64,000 bases of DNA from Coprococcus comes ATCC 27758 (GCF_025149785.1 NZ_CP102277.1:620001-684000); one strand, 5' to 3'. Positions 1 to 8,480 are shown, numbered from the stretch's first letter. Translations and numbers: made by a program. Notes: generated by a model not told the origin, from the letters alone.

Positions 1-63
1 TTCATTATATAGTGGGTCAAGCCCGGTTGTTTCCAGGTCAAAACAGACATAGGATTTTAGCAT
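1..63 (-). CDS. DnaQ-like 3'-5' exonuclease, N-terminal fragment (cut by window edge)
   Basis: Read on the minus strand, an ATG at 61-63 opens a frame that runs off the left edge of the window and gives 21 residues. They contain FDLETTGLDP, the Exo I motif of DEDD-family exonucleases (DnaQ/epsilon, and the N-terminus of some DinG helicases); its Asp and Glu bind a catalytic metal. A CCTCC at 71-75 is the complement of a GGAGG ribosome site, 7 bases from the ATG, which supports this start. Only the first motif is visible, so I cannot say whether this is a free-standing exonuclease, a PolC-type or a DinG fusion. It diverges from the XRE gene at 277. Confidence 0.75.
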   Translation of the reverse strand, partial: MLKSYVCFDLETTGLDPLYNE

Positions 64-184
64 TTCAAAACCTCCGTTTCTGAAATCCTATTTTAACAGA
101 TGCGAGGAGAAAGTGCCATAGTTTTCTTGATACAAATCTCTCCGGATGGTAAGATACAGGTATATTTGCCGGTGTAAAAGAATT

Positions 185-213
185 TTGACAGGCAAAAATG
201 CCATTTGTAAAAG
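185..213 (+). promoter_or_regulatory. Possible sigma-A promoter for the XRE/membrane pair
   Basis: TTGACA at 185-190, a 17-base spacer and TAAAAG at 208-213. The -35 is perfect and the -10 is weak. It lies 64 bases upstream of the XRE start at 277. The rest of 64-276 shows nothing else that I can support. Confidence 0.45.
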
Positions 214-276
214 ATGTTTGATAGACTTTTGGTGTTCTATATGGAATGATGTTCGTGAAAGGAAGAAACAGGAATT

Positions 277-684
277 ATGGAAATAGGGAAGAAACTAAAA
301 AATGCACGGATAGAAGCCGGGCTTACCCAGGAGAAGGCTGCAGAGAAAATCGATGTTTCCCGCCAGACTATTTCCAATTGGGAAAATGAAAAATCGTATC
401 CAGATATTATCAGTGTCATTGCACTTAGTGATCTATATTCCGTAAGTCTTGATGAACTGTTGAAAGGAGATCAGAAGATGGCAGAACATCTGGAAGAGAG
501 TACAAATGTTGTAAAAAGCAACAAAAAACTGACTGGAGCAATTCTTTTAAATATTATACTGATGATACTGTTGATTGCGCTGAACATGCTGTTGCCGGAA
601 GGAACCTATTATCTGGTAATTGTATTTTGTGTGGTAATCATGAGTTCATCGGCATTGCTTTATCAGATTATCAAACGGATTTAG
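277..684 (+). CDS. XRE-family transcriptional regulator with two membrane segments
   Basis: This 135-residue protein has a Cro/C1-type helix-turn-helix at about residues 5-60; LTQEKAAEKIDVSRQTISNW is the recognition region and NEKSYPD follows, as in the SinR-like regulators of Firmicutes. After a short polar linker it has two hydrophobic segments, about residues 86-104 and 109-131, so the regulator is probably membrane-anchored. Its ATG follows GGAAG and AGGA sequences. The next gene (698) starts 14 bases downstream with its ribosome site overlapping this stop codon, so the two are probably co-transcribed. What it senses is not visible. HTH-plus-membrane proteins of this kind often control adjacent membrane proteins, which is inference here. 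Confidence 0.85.
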   Translation: MEIGKKLKNARIEAGLTQEKAAEKIDVSRQTISNWENEKSYPDIISVIALSDLYSVSLDELLKGDQKMAEHLEESTNVVKSNKKLTGAILLNIILMILLIALNMLLPEGTYYLVIVFCVVIMSSSALLYQIIKRI

Positions 685-697
685 GAGGCAGATTATT

Positions 698-1033
698 ATG
701 GGATGGAATCAAATAGCAGCAGTAGCAAGCGGAGCGATTGCGTTGGTAGGAGCAATCTGCACCGCATGGCAGATTTATCAGATGACGGTATCAGATGCAA
801 AAGCAAGAGGCTTAAAGCACCCGAAATTCTGGGGATTTTGGGCGATGAATGGAAATAATTCAAGTGGACTGATTCTTTATCTGATCGGTAGAAGAAAATA
901 TCCGGTCCAGAATATGAGCATCGAAGATCAGGAAAAGATTGAAACAAGAAAAAAGGCAGCAGGAGCTGCGCTTGTGTTTATGACACTTGGGGCGATTGGA
1001 TTTGTGATCAGTATCATGCGGATTTATATTTAA
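698..1033 (+). CDS. Small membrane protein, unknown function
   Basis: A 111-residue protein with hydrophobic segments at about residues 6-27 and 88-108, separated by a charged loop containing KHPKFWGFWAMNGNNSSG. I do not recognise a family. AGGAGG overlaps the end of the upstream regulator gene and fixes the ATG at 698. It sits as the second gene of a two-gene unit with a membrane-anchored XRE regulator and ends at a bidirectional terminator (1054-1088). Being the regulator's partner or target is inference from position only. Confidence 0.7.
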   Translation: MGWNQIAAVASGAIALVGAICTAWQIYQMTVSDAKARGLKHPKFWGFWAMNGNNSSGLILYLIGRRKYPVQNMSIEDQEKIETRKKAAGAALVFMTLGAIGFVISIMRIYI

Positions 1034-1053
1034 TGAAGAATACGAATACGAAG

Positions 1054-1088
1054 AGCGGTATAGACGTTAAAAATCTATACCGCTTTTT
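1054..1088. terminator. Bidirectional intrinsic terminator
   Basis: An 11-bp perfect stem (AGCGGTATAGA at 1054-1064, partner 1074-1084) with a T-run after it. It ends the plus-strand unit finishing at 1033. On the minus strand the stop codon of the GDSL gene (1075-1077) lies inside the stem, so one hairpin serves both convergent units. Confidence 0.85.
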
Positions 1089-1716
1089 CCAGTTCTTTTT
1101 GCATATCGATAACTTTTTCATAGATTGCATTAGCAAGTGCAGCGTGACCGGCTACATCCAGATGCTCGCGATCTGTGGTGCTTGGAGATGCAAATGCGGA
1201 GGCATCCAGAAATGCTGCATGATGCAGAAGTGCCACTTTGTGATATTCTTCAGCAAGCTTTTTTGAAACTTCTACGGATTTTTCATCAAATTCCGGATCA
1301 AAGCCAGGATCGCCAACACCTTCACCCAGATGAATCGGTGAAATGACGAGGAGATCGAAAGGCTGAGAAGCGTTTTTTCGAGCTTTTTGGATGACTTGAG
1401 CCAATCCTTTGGCAATGGTTCCTGCGGACGCATTGTATCTTGTTTTGCAGTCGTTGGTTCCGAGCATAACGATAAGGAGATCGATGGGGTTATGCATTTC
1501 CATCGTGACACCGATCAGATCAAGTCCACGGCGTCCCTCACGAAGATCATCCTGAAATACAGTGGTTCTTCCACAAAGACCTTCTTCGATCACGCGGTGG
1601 TCAGCACCCAGCTTCTTCTGAAGCAGACTGGTCCAGCGTGTGTTGGTGTCAAATCTGCCGGTGCCGTCCGGTTTGTAACCATATGTGTTTGAGTCGCCAA
1701 AGCATAAGATGTTCAT
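1075..1716 (-). CDS. SGNH/GDSL-family hydrolase (arylesterase-like)
   Basis: A 213-residue cytoplasmic esterase-type hydrolase. Block I is FGDSNTYG at residues 6-13 with the nucleophilic Ser, block II a Gly in EEGLCGRTT near 47, block III LGTNDCK near 85-91 with the oxyanion Asn, and block V DREHLD near 184-189 with the Asp-His pair. All four SGNH blocks are present, so the enzyme should be active. There is no signal peptide. Its ATG is preceded by AAAGGAG. The substrate is not evident; relatives act on short acyl or aryl esters and on carbohydrate acetyl groups. It is transcribed alone, convergent with the unit to its left. Confidence 0.88.
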   Translation of the reverse strand: MNILCFGDSNTYGYKPDGTGRFDTNTRWTSLLQKKLGADHRVIEEGLCGRTTVFQDDLREGRRGLDLIGVTMEMHNPIDLLIVMLGTNDCKTRYNASAGTIAKGLAQVIQKARKNASQPFDLLVISPIHLGEGVGDPGFDPEFDEKSVEVSKKLAEEYHKVALLHHAAFLDASAFASPSTTDREHLDVAGHAALANAIYEKVIDMQKELEKAV

Positions 1717-1886
1717 TCTGTGTCACTCCTTTATAAACCTACTAAATTGATATGTTATATATGATAAATGAGATTGTTGGAAAAGTCAAGAGGTAAAATT
1801 GTATTGGAAAGGTTTTGAAATTTACCTGGATTTTAATTTACATCTGTATAAAGCAAAGATATACTAATGGGTGGAGGATAAAAATT

Positions 1887-2453
1887 ATGAAGAATAAAAG
1901 AGAAGTGTTGGTTAAACTTTTTCTATCTACATTATATCTAAGTGCATTTACATTTGGCGGCGGTTATGTGATCGTCACGCTGATGAAGAAAAAGTTTGTG
2001 GATGATTATCATTGGATTGAAGAAAATGAAATGCTGGATCTAGTGGCAATCGCGCAGTCAGCACCGGGACCGATTGCGGTAAATGGGGCAATCGTGGTTG
2101 GGTATAAGCTTGCCGGCCTTGCAGGAACACTGGTTGCAATTATTGGAACGATTATTCCACCGTTTGTGATCATTTCTTTGATCTCTGCTTTTTATCATGC
2201 ATTTCGGGATAATTATCTGGTGAGTCAGATGCTGGAAGGGATGCAGGCAGGTGTCGGAGCTGTGATTGCCTCGGTCACTTATGAAATGGGATGTGGAATT
2301 ATAAAAAAGAAAGATAATGTGGCAACGATTGTTATGATTGCAGCCTTTATAGCAGCCTGTGTATTGGGAATCAATGTGATTTATATTGTGATTGCAAGTG
2401 GAGTTTTTGGTGTAATCCGGACAATCTGGAACAGACAGAGGAAAAGAGTATGA
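1887..2453 (+). CDS. Chromate transporter family protein, first half-size subunit
   Basis: A 188-residue membrane protein of the ChrA family in its half-length form. The hallmark FTFGGGYVIV sits near the N-terminus and SAPGPIAVNGA follows near residue 55, both typical of the family, with about five to six hydrophobic segments. An upstream in-frame ATG (1815) exists, but the GGAGG at 1873-1877 is correctly spaced for the ATG at 1887, so I use the latter. It overlaps the second half gene by four bases. Half-size ChrA proteins usually work in pairs as antiparallel partners. Chromate efflux is proven for only some members, so the natural substrate here is uncertain. Confidence 0.88.
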   Translation: MKNKREVLVKLFLSTLYLSAFTFGGGYVIVTLMKKKFVDDYHWIEENEMLDLVAIAQSAPGPIAVNGAIVVGYKLAGLAGTLVAIIGTIIPPFVIISLISAFYHAFRDNYLVSQMLEGMQAGVGAVIASVTYEMGCGIIKKKDNVATIVMIAAFIAACVLGINVIYIVIASGVFGVIRTIWNRQRKRV

Positions 2454-3016
2454 TGTATATACAATTATTTTTAAGCTTTTTTCAGATCAGCTTGTTCAGC
2501 TTTGGAGGTGGATATGCGGCACTTCCACTGATCCAGGGGCAGGTCGTAAATGTGCATCACTGGCTCAGCATGACGGAATTTACGGATCTGATCACCATTT
2601 CCCAGATGACTCCGGGACCGATTGCGATCAATGCAGCAACCTTCGTTGGGATGAAACTGACCGGAATGCCGGGAGCGGTTGTGGCTACACTTGGATATAT
2701 CACACCATCTTGCATTATCGTGACGATCATTGCAAAATTGTACTTAAAATACCGGGAAATGGACATGCTGCAGGGAATACTTGGAGGGATCAGACCGGCG
2801 GTGGTCGCACTGATCGGATCGGCGGGAATTTCCATTTTGCAGACAGCATTCTGGGGAGTTTCCGGGAAAATGGTGATATCTGATACCAGTTGGCTGATGG
2901 TTGGAATATTTGTGGTATGTGTGATCTTGCTCAGGAAGGTGAAGATGAATCCAATCTGGGTGATGGTGCTTGCCGGGGTGATGAAAGTGCTTGTTGCGAT
3001 AGCAGGAAAGATATAA
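2450..3016 (+). CDS. Chromate transporter family protein, second half-size subunit
   Basis: A 188-residue partner of the gene before it, with the same family hallmarks (FSFGGGYAALPLI near residue 16 and MTPGPIAINAATFVG near 53) and similar hydropathy. Its ATG overlaps the upstream stop codon as ATGATG, so either codon at 2450 or 2453 could start it. Translational coupling fits an obligate two-subunit transporter. The half-size pair with tight coupling is the usual arrangement in Firmicutes. Function as an anion efflux system is known for the family; the actual ion here is inference. Confidence 0.88.
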   Translation: MMYIQLFLSFFQISLFSFGGGYAALPLIQGQVVNVHHWLSMTEFTDLITISQMTPGPIAINAATFVGMKLTGMPGAVVATLGYITPSCIIVTIIAKLYLKYREMDMLQGILGGIRPAVVALIGSAGISILQTAFWGVSGKMVISDTSWLMVGIFVVCVILLRKVKMNPIWVMVLAGVMKVLVAIAGKI

Positions 3017-3054
3017 ATCTGGTATGATTGTAGTGAAAGGTTGAGTGAAGAGTG

Positions 3055-3267
3055 ATGGAGATTATTTGTTTTCATAATCCAGATGAAGAAAATGGATATT
3101 TAGGAAATTGATATTTATCAGAATGTGCGGTAAAAGATCAGATATGGGGAATCGGGTTATCCATGAAAGACGAGAACAGATTTGATCTGGATAAGTGGAA
3201 AGGTCAGAACTTACTTGGATATGCTTTGATGATGGTGAGAGAACAATTTAGTTATGGAGGAAGATGA
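3055..3267 (+). pseudogene. NADAR (YbiA-like) N-glycosidase gene remnant
   Basis: One reading frame holds both ends of a NADAR/YbiA domain with the middle missing. The N-terminal piece reads MEIICFHNPDEENGYLGN, then TGA at 3109-3111 sits where family members have a Trp (NGYLSNWYLS), followed by YLS. It then jumps straight into the C-terminal signature ECAVKDQIWGIGLSM and later KWKGQNLLGYALMMVRE. Family members are roughly 150-180 residues; about 100 codons are gone here, yet the frame is kept. NADAR proteins hydrolyse ADP-ribosylated or riboflavin-pathway N-glycosides. This copy cannot be functional. Assignment is from recognised motifs, not a database search. Confidence 0.8.
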
Positions 3268-3398
3268 AAACGAAGAATGTTTTAACGGACTTTTCTTACC
3301 CAAATCATTGCAGGTTAGTCAAAGATATGGTATATTTAAAGTATATTTTTGTCAAAATGTACAAAAATAAGAACAAATTATAGTAGGGAGTGGTCAAG

Positions 3399-5081
3399 AT
3401 GTATCAGGAAGAGTACAAACGTTGGCTGGAAGCAGATCTGGAAGATGCCGATCTGAGTCCGGAATTAGCGAGAATTGAAGGAAATGACGAAGAGATAAAA
3501 GATCGTTTCGCTGTAGCTCTGAAGTTTGGAACAGCAGGACTTCGTGGAGTTCTCGGAGCAGGAACGAATCGTATGAATATTTATGTAGTACGTCAGGCAA
3601 CACAGGGACTGGCGAACTGGGTTAAGACACAGGGTGGCACACAGACTGTGGCAATCAGCTACGACAGCCGTCTGAAGAGTGATGTATTTGCAAAGACAGC
3701 AGCAGGTGTTCTGGCAGCAAACGGAATCAATGTCAGAATCTATGACGCGCTGATGCCGGTGCCGGCACTTTCATTTGCGACACGTTATTATAACTGCAAT
3801 GCAGGTGTTATGGTAACTGCATCCCACAACCCGGCAAAATACAATGGTTATAAAGCATATGGACCGGACGGATGCCAGATGACAGATGATGCAGCAGCAA
3901 TCGTATATGCTGAGATCCAGAAGACAGATGTCCTCACAGGTGCAAAATACATATCCTTCGCAGAAGGTGTAGAAAAAGGGCTGATTCGTTTTGTAGGAGA
4001 TGACTGCAAGAAGGCACTTTATGAAGCAATCGAATCACGTCAGGTAAGACCGGGACTTTGCAAGACAGCAGGACTGAAGCTGGTATACAGCCCGCTCAAT
4101 GGTTCAGGACTTGTTCCGGTAACACAGGTATTAAAAGACATCGGAATCACAGATATCACAATCGTTCCGGAACAGGAATATCCAAACGGATACTTCACGA
4201 CCTGCAGTTATCCGAACCCGGAAATTTTTGCAGCTCTGGAGCTTGGACTTAACCTTGCAAAAGAGACAGATGCAGATCTGATGCTTGCAACAGACCCGGA
4301 TGCAGACCGTGTAGGTATTGCAATGAAGTGCCCGGATGGTTCTTACGAACTGGTAAGTGGTAACGAAGTCGGTGTTCTGCTTCTCGATTACATCTGCGCA
4401 GGACGTATTGAAAAAGGAACCATGCCTGAGAAAGCAGTTGCTGTAAAATCAATCGTATCTACTCCGCTTGCAGATGCAGTTGCAGAGCATTACGGTGTAG
4501 AACTCAGAAGCGTACTTACCGGATTCAAGTGGATCGGTGACCAGATCGCACAGCTTGAAGAAGCCGGAGAAGTAGACCGTTTCATCTTTGGATTTGAAGA
4601 GAGCTACGGATACCTTGCAGGACCATATGTACGTGACAAAGATGCTGTAATCGGATCTATGCTGATCTGTGAAATGGCAGCTTACTACAGAAGCATAGGA
4701 AGCTCACTGAAGCAGAGACTGGAAGAAATCTACGCGCAGTACGGACGTTATCTGAACAAAGTAGACAGCTTTGAATTCCCGGGACTTAGCGGAATGGACA
4801 AGATGGCAGGTATCATGGAAAATCTTCGTAAGAATCCACTCACAGAAGTAGCCGGAATCAAAGTTGCATCTGTTACAGATTACACCAAACCGGAAGAAAC
4901 CGGACTTCCTTCTGCGAATGTACTGATCTACAAACTGGAAGATGGCGAGACTGTTATTGTTCGTCCTTCAGGAACAGAGCCGAAGATTAAGATCTATTAC
5001 ACAACACTTGGAAAAGATCTGGAAGAAGCACAGGCAAAGAAAGACAAATTCGCAGAAGCATTAAAGCCGATCATGGTGTAG
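3399..5081 (+). CDS. pgcA: Phosphoglucomutase/phosphomannomutase (alpha-D-phosphohexomutase)
   Basis: A 560-residue cytoplasmic enzyme interconverting glucose-1-phosphate and glucose-6-phosphate (or the mannose forms), feeding UDP-glucose, glycolipid and wall polymer synthesis. The phosphoserine loop TASHNPAKYNG lies near residue 140, the metal loop DPDADRVGIA near 298, the sugar loop FEESYGYLAG near 397, and the phosphate-binding RPSGTEPKIKIYY near 521; all four active-site loops are intact. A GTG nine bases upstream is possible, but the AGGGAG at 3384-3389 is spaced properly only for the ATG at 3399. It is monocistronic; 3268-3398 holds only the AT-rich promoter area. The symbol follows the Bacillus subtilis homologue. 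Confidence 0.93.
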   Translation: MYQEEYKRWLEADLEDADLSPELARIEGNDEEIKDRFAVALKFGTAGLRGVLGAGTNRMNIYVVRQATQGLANWVKTQGGTQTVAISYDSRLKSDVFAKTAAGVLAANGINVRIYDALMPVPALSFATRYYNCNAGVMVTASHNPAKYNGYKAYGPDGCQMTDDAAAIVYAEIQKTDVLTGAKYISFAEGVEKGLIRFVGDDCKKALYEAIESRQVRPGLCKTAGLKLVYSPLNGSGLVPVTQVLKDIGITDITIVPEQEYPNGYFTTCSYPNPEIFAALELGLNLAKETDADLMLATDPDADRVGIAMKCPDGSYELVSGNEVGVLLLDYICAGRIEKGTMPEKAVAVKSIVSTPLADAVAEHYGVELRSVLTGFKWIGDQIAQLEEAGEVDRFIFGFEESYGYLAGPYVRDKDAVIGSMLICEMAAYYRSIGSSLKQRLEEIYAQYGRYLNKVDSFEFPGLSGMDKMAGIMENLRKNPLTEVAGIKVASVTDYTKPEETGLPSANVLIYKLEDGETVIVRPSGTEPKIKIYYTTLGKDLEEAQAKKDKFAEALKPIMV

Positions 5082-5137
5082 CAGTCAAAAGCTGATTTTG
5101 GAGAATGAGTCTGATCTGAATTTGCAGAGAATCAGGC

Positions 5138-5166
5138 TTGACAGAAAAGAACCTGCCCGATATAAT
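5138..5166 (+). promoter_or_regulatory. Consensus sigma-A promoter for the manganese riboswitch-mntP transcript
   Basis: TTGACA at 5138-5143, exactly 17 bases, TATAAT at 5161-5166. Both hexamers are perfect. Transcription would start about ten bases before the riboswitch core, which fits a riboswitch-led mRNA. Confidence 0.85.
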
Positions 5167-5175
5167 AATTTTTAT

Positions 5176-5258
5176 CGATAAGGGAGTAGTTGGCGCGATG
5201 ACGTAGCTTTGTCAACATACTGACAGCAATGGCTGTCTGGCATAGCTTTAAATAATGA
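5176..5258 (+). promoter_or_regulatory. yybP-ykoY (manganese) riboswitch aptamer
   Basis: The conserved pieces appear in order: AGGGAGTAG (5180-5188), a P2 helix arm, GTCAACATACT (5211-5221), a small P3 hairpin (GACAGCaatGGCTGTC), GGCATAGC, and GAGAC leading into the terminator. These match the Mn2+-sensing riboswitch family, whose two loops dock around a Mn2+ ion. The next gene is mntP, a classic member of this regulon. It is expected to turn expression on when Mn2+ is high, by preventing formation of the terminator at 5259-5300. Confidence 0.9.
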
Positions 5259-5300
5259 GACTTATTCGTAGTATTTTATGCTACGAATAAGTCTTTTTTT
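5259..5300 (+). terminator. Riboswitch expression-platform terminator
   Basis: A 13-bp perfect stem (GACTTATTCGTAG at 5259-5271, partner 5281-5293) followed by seven T. Its 5' arm begins with the GAGAC end of the aptamer, so aptamer closure and terminator formation compete, as in other transcriptionally controlled yybP-ykoY switches. Confidence 0.9.
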
Positions 5301-5522
5301 GTGCATACGATGAGCCAAGTGCAGATTTGTGCTTGCACAAGTATCTGCATTTGGCGAATGTACATCATCAAGCTGTTAAGCGAGATGGTGTACAAAGTAT
5401 ACAAATCGAGTAGGAGTCAGCCTGCTCGATTATATACGATGAGCCAAGTGCAGGCAAAGCATTGCCGCAGACAATTATTTTCACATTGGATAAGATGATT
5501 AGCTTTAAAAAGGAGAAAAATT
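5301..5522 (+). repeat. Structured leader with 19-bp direct repeat between riboswitch and mntP
   Basis: The 220 bases between the terminator and mntP hold the direct repeat TACGATGAGCCAAGTGCAG at 5306-5324 and 5435-5453, and three successive hairpins: 5314-5326 with 5342-5354, 5360-5369 with 5384-5393, and 5404-5414 with 5421-5431. Each long arm pair has a single mismatch that is a G-T wobble. No convincing coding frame is present. Ribosome site AAGGAG precedes mntP. This is much longer than a normal leader; its role is unknown. Confidence 0.6.
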
Positions 5523-6086
5523 ATGGGTTTAATTGAATTGTTTTTGATTGCAGTAGGGCTGTCCATGGATGCATTTGCAGTTTCTGTCTGTAAAGGACTT
5601 GCTATGCCGAAGTGCACTTTCAAAAAGGCGGCTATTGTTGGCTTATGGTTTGGCGGATTTCAGGCATTGATGCCGGCAATTGGTTATATTTTAGGAGCGC
5701 AGTTCCAGGAAGCCATTGCTTCTATAGATCACTGGATCGCATTTGTATTACTTGCGCTGATTGGTGGAAATATGATTCACGAAGCATTGGACAATGACGA
5801 AGAGGAAGCCGATGCAAGCCTGGATGTGAAGACCATGTTCCTTCTCGCAGTAGCAACCAGCATTGATGCACTCGCTATAGGAATTACCTTTGCATTTCTT
5901 AAGGTAAATATTATTCCGGCGGTCTGTTTTATCGGAATCGTGACCTTCATCATTTCCTTTGCCGGAGTAAAGATTGGTAATGTCTTTGGAGCCCGCTATA
6001 AGAACAAAGCCGAAATTGTCGGTGGGATCATCCTTATTCTGCTTGGTCTGAAGATTTTGTTAGAGCATCTTGGCTTTTTAGAATAA
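5523..6086 (+). CDS. mntP: Manganese efflux pump MntP
   Basis: A 187-residue integral membrane protein with six predicted helices in two homologous halves. The half-site motifs [13 protein letters not shown] (residues 13-25) and TSIDALAIG (about 115-123) carry the membrane-embedded Asp residues of the family, and [12 protein letters not shown] is another signature. Members export Mn2+ and protect against manganese overload. The upstream manganese riboswitch, promoter and terminator agree with this job and predict induction by Mn2+. AAGGAGAAAAATT fixes the ATG. Length is normal for the family. It is followed by a separate two-component operon. Confidence 0.96.
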   Translation: MGLIELFLIAVGLSMDAFAVSVCKGLAMPKCTFKKAAIVGLWFGGFQALMPAIGYILGAQFQEAIASIDHWIAFVLLALIGGNMIHEALDNDEEEADASLDVKTMFLLAVATSIDALAIGITFAFLKVNIIPAVCFIGIVTFIISFAGVKIGNVFGARYKNKAEIVGGIILILLGLKILLEHLGFLE

Positions 6087-6199
6087 AAATAAATACGAAA
6101 CTACGATCCTGTTGTTCTTCTTTCACATAAAGAACACAATTATCTGCTATTCTGGTGTATAATTAGAAATAAAGTGATAAAAAGGAGCCCGTGAGAGTT

Positions 6200-6880
6200 A
6201 TGGATAAACTGAAAATTCTTGTAGTAGATGATGAAAGCCGTATGCGCAAATTGGTGCGCGATTTCCTGGAAAGAGAAGGATATGCTGTACTCGAAGCCGG
6301 AGACGGTATGGAAGCAATGGACATTTTTTATGAAGAAAAAGATATTGCACTGATCATTCTGGATGTCATGATGCCGCATATGGATGGCTGGCAGACCTGC
6401 CGTGAGATCCGTAAAGAATCAAAGGTTCCGATCATTATGCTGACCGCAAGAAGTGAAGAGAGGGACGAGCTTCAGGGGTTTGAACTCGGTGTGGATGAGT
6501 ACATTTCCAAACCGTTCAGCCCGAAGATCCTGGTTGCAAGAGTTACTGCGATTCTGCGCAGAACCAATGCGCTTGCTTCGGATGATCTGCTTCATGCGGA
6601 CGGGATCGAGATTGATAAAGCAGCACATATGGTGAAGATCGATGGAAAACCGATCGAACTCAGTTACAAAGAGTTTGAACTTCTGACTTATTTTGTGGAG
6701 AATCAGGGGATTGCTTTATCGAGAGAGAAGATTCTTAACAATGTATGGAATTACGATTATTTCGGGGATGCCAGAACCATTGATACCCATGTAAAGAAGC
6801 TGAGAAGTAAACTTGGTGATAAAGGAGATTATATTAAGACTATCTGGGGTATGGGGTATAAATTCGAGGTACAGTCATGA
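6200..6880 (+). CDS. OmpR/PhoB-family response regulator
   Basis: A 226-residue DNA-binding response regulator. The receiver domain (1-118) has the acidic pair VVDDE near residues 8-12, the phospho-acceptor Asp in LIILDVMMP near 53, the Thr/Ser in MLTARS near 82, and the Lys in YISKPFSP near 103. The winged-helix output domain covers about 128-226 (SYKEFELLTYFVENQG, then WNYDYFGDARTIDTHVKKLR). A GTG at 6191 is in frame, but is only three bases from the AAAGGAG; the ATG at 6200 is somewhat far (12 bases). I prefer 6200 without certainty. It overlaps the sensor kinase by four bases. Stimulus unknown. Confidence 0.92.
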   Translation: MDKLKILVVDDESRMRKLVRDFLEREGYAVLEAGDGMEAMDIFYEEKDIALIILDVMMPHMDGWQTCREIRKESKVPIIMLTARSEERDELQGFELGVDEYISKPFSPKILVARVTAILRRTNALASDDLLHADGIEIDKAAHMVKIDGKPIELSYKEFELLTYFVENQGIALSREKILNNVWNYDYFGDARTIDTHVKKLRSKLGDKGDYIKTIWGMGYKFEVQS

Positions 6881-8337
6881 AATATTCAATAAAAAGACAG
6901 ATGATGACTGTTTTTGTAGGTCTGATTCTGTTTATGATCGTTGTATTTATGATCGTCAACGGAAGCTTTCTGGAGAAATATTATATTTCTAATAAGAAAT
7001 CAGAATTTATAAAGGCTTATACAATGGTGCAGGAAGGTGTGGAGAACGGGACAATCAATTCTGAGACACCGGAAAAAGACCTGGGAAGATTTACAGAGAA
7101 AAATAATATTTCCATTGCAGTCATCGATTCAGAATACAATGTGGTTTATACTAATGTAAGAGAAAAACAGATGATGGTCGTACAGCTTTTCGGATATCTG
7201 TACGATAAGAATCATCAGGAGGTTCTGGAAAAAACGGACAGTTATGATATCTGCAAGTCGGTTGATCCGCAAAATAATACAGAGTACCTGACTATGTGGG
7301 GAAACTTTGACAATGGTGATATCTTTATCATGCGAAGCCCGTTGGAGAGTATTCGTTCGGCAGTCACGATTTTTAACAGATTTATCGGAGTCGTCGGCGG
7401 ATGTGTGATTCTTGTGAGTGTATTGCTTGCGTGGTATTTCTCAAAAAGGATCACGGAGCCGATCATGGAGCTCGCAACACTTTCACAGAAGATGGCCGAT
7501 CTGGATTTTGATGCAAAATATACCAGCGGCGGAAGCAACGAAATCGGTGTACTGGGAGAGAACTTTAACCGGATGTCAGAAAGACTTGAGAAGACGATTT
7601 CCAATCTGAAAGAAGCCAACTATAAATTGCAGAAAGACATTGAGCAGAAAGAAAAACGAGAAAATATGCGAAGTGAATTCCTGGGGAATGTTTCCCATGA
7701 ACTGAAGACGCCGATTGCCCTGATCCAGGGATATGCAGAAGGCCTGAAAGAAGGAGTCAATGATGATCCGGAGAGCCGGGAGTTCTACTGTGAAGTCATT
7801 ATGGACGAGGCAGGAAAGATGAACCGGATGGTGAAGAATCTACTTGCCCTGAACCAGCTGGAATTTGGTGAGGATGATGTACAGTTTGAACGGTTTGATA
7901 TTACTTCATTGATTTCGGGTGTCCTGCAGAGTCTGGATATTCTGATCGAGCAGAAAGAAGCACAAGTGATTTTCCGCCACAAGAACCCTGTTTATGTCTG
8001 GGCAGATGAGTTTAAGGTTGAGCAGGTTGTCCGGAACTATGTCAACAATGCACTGAACCATATCGATGGTGAGAAAGTGATCGAGATCAAGATCACCCAG
8101 GAAAATGATATGGCAAAAATTACCGTATTCAATACCGGAACGCCGATTCCGGAGGAAGATCTGCCACATATCTGGGAGAAATTCTATAAGGTTGATAAGG
8201 CAAGGACCAGAGAATACGGGGGAAATGGTATCGGGCTTTCCATTGTGAAGGCGATCATGGACTCCTTTGGAAAAGGATACGGTGCGATCAATCATACCAA
8301 TGGTGTTGAGTTCTGGTTTGAACTGGACATGAAATAA
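6877..8337 (+). CDS. Membrane sensor histidine kinase (HAMP, HisKA, HATPase)
   Basis: A 486-residue kinase that phosphorylates the regulator encoded just before it. It has a transmembrane segment at about 9-29, an extracytoplasmic sensor region of about 130 residues, a second segment near 168-188, HAMP at about 190-242, HisKA with the phospho-His in NVSHELKTPIALIQGYAEG near 272, and HATPase_c with the N box NNALNH near 390, the G1 box VFNTGTPI and the G2 box GNGIGLSIVK near 450. All catalytic boxes are intact. The start overlaps the regulator stop (ATGA). The extracellular region gave me no recognisable ligand fold. The HELKTPIALIQGYAEGLKEGV segment is typical of Lachnospiraceae vancomycin- or phosphate-type kinases, but function remains open. 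Confidence 0.93.
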   Translation: MKYSIKRQMMTVFVGLILFMIVVFMIVNGSFLEKYYISNKKSEFIKAYTMVQEGVENGTINSETPEKDLGRFTEKNNISIAVIDSEYNVVYTNVREKQMMVVQLFGYLYDKNHQEVLEKTDSYDICKSVDPQNNTEYLTMWGNFDNGDIFIMRSPLESIRSAVTIFNRFIGVVGGCVILVSVLLAWYFSKRITEPIMELATLSQKMADLDFDAKYTSGGSNEIGVLGENFNRMSERLEKTISNLKEANYKLQKDIEQKEKRENMRSEFLGNVSHELKTPIALIQGYAEGLKEGVNDDPESREFYCEVIMDEAGKMNRMVKNLLALNQLEFGEDDVQFERFDITSLISGVLQSLDILIEQKEAQVIFRHKNPVYVWADEFKVEQVVRNYVNNALNHIDGEKVIEIKITQENDMAKITVFNTGTPIPEEDLPHIWEKFYKVDKARTREYGGNGIGLSIVKAIMDSFGKGYGAINHTNGVEFWFELDMK

Positions 8338-8480
8338 ATGCGAATCTTGCAATTCACACTGTAACGTGGTACATTATAAAAGAGCTTATTACTGATTGAC
8401 ACAGGGAAGAAGATTGTGACATGAGCGGAAAAAGCTCTTTTGAATAACTACAAGAATATAAAAATCGTGAGGATATGCGG

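Noticed and set aside
5301-5498. A 65-residue plus-strand frame upstream of mntP
   Set aside because: It has no ribosome site and spans the hairpins and direct repeats; codon use is not protein-like.
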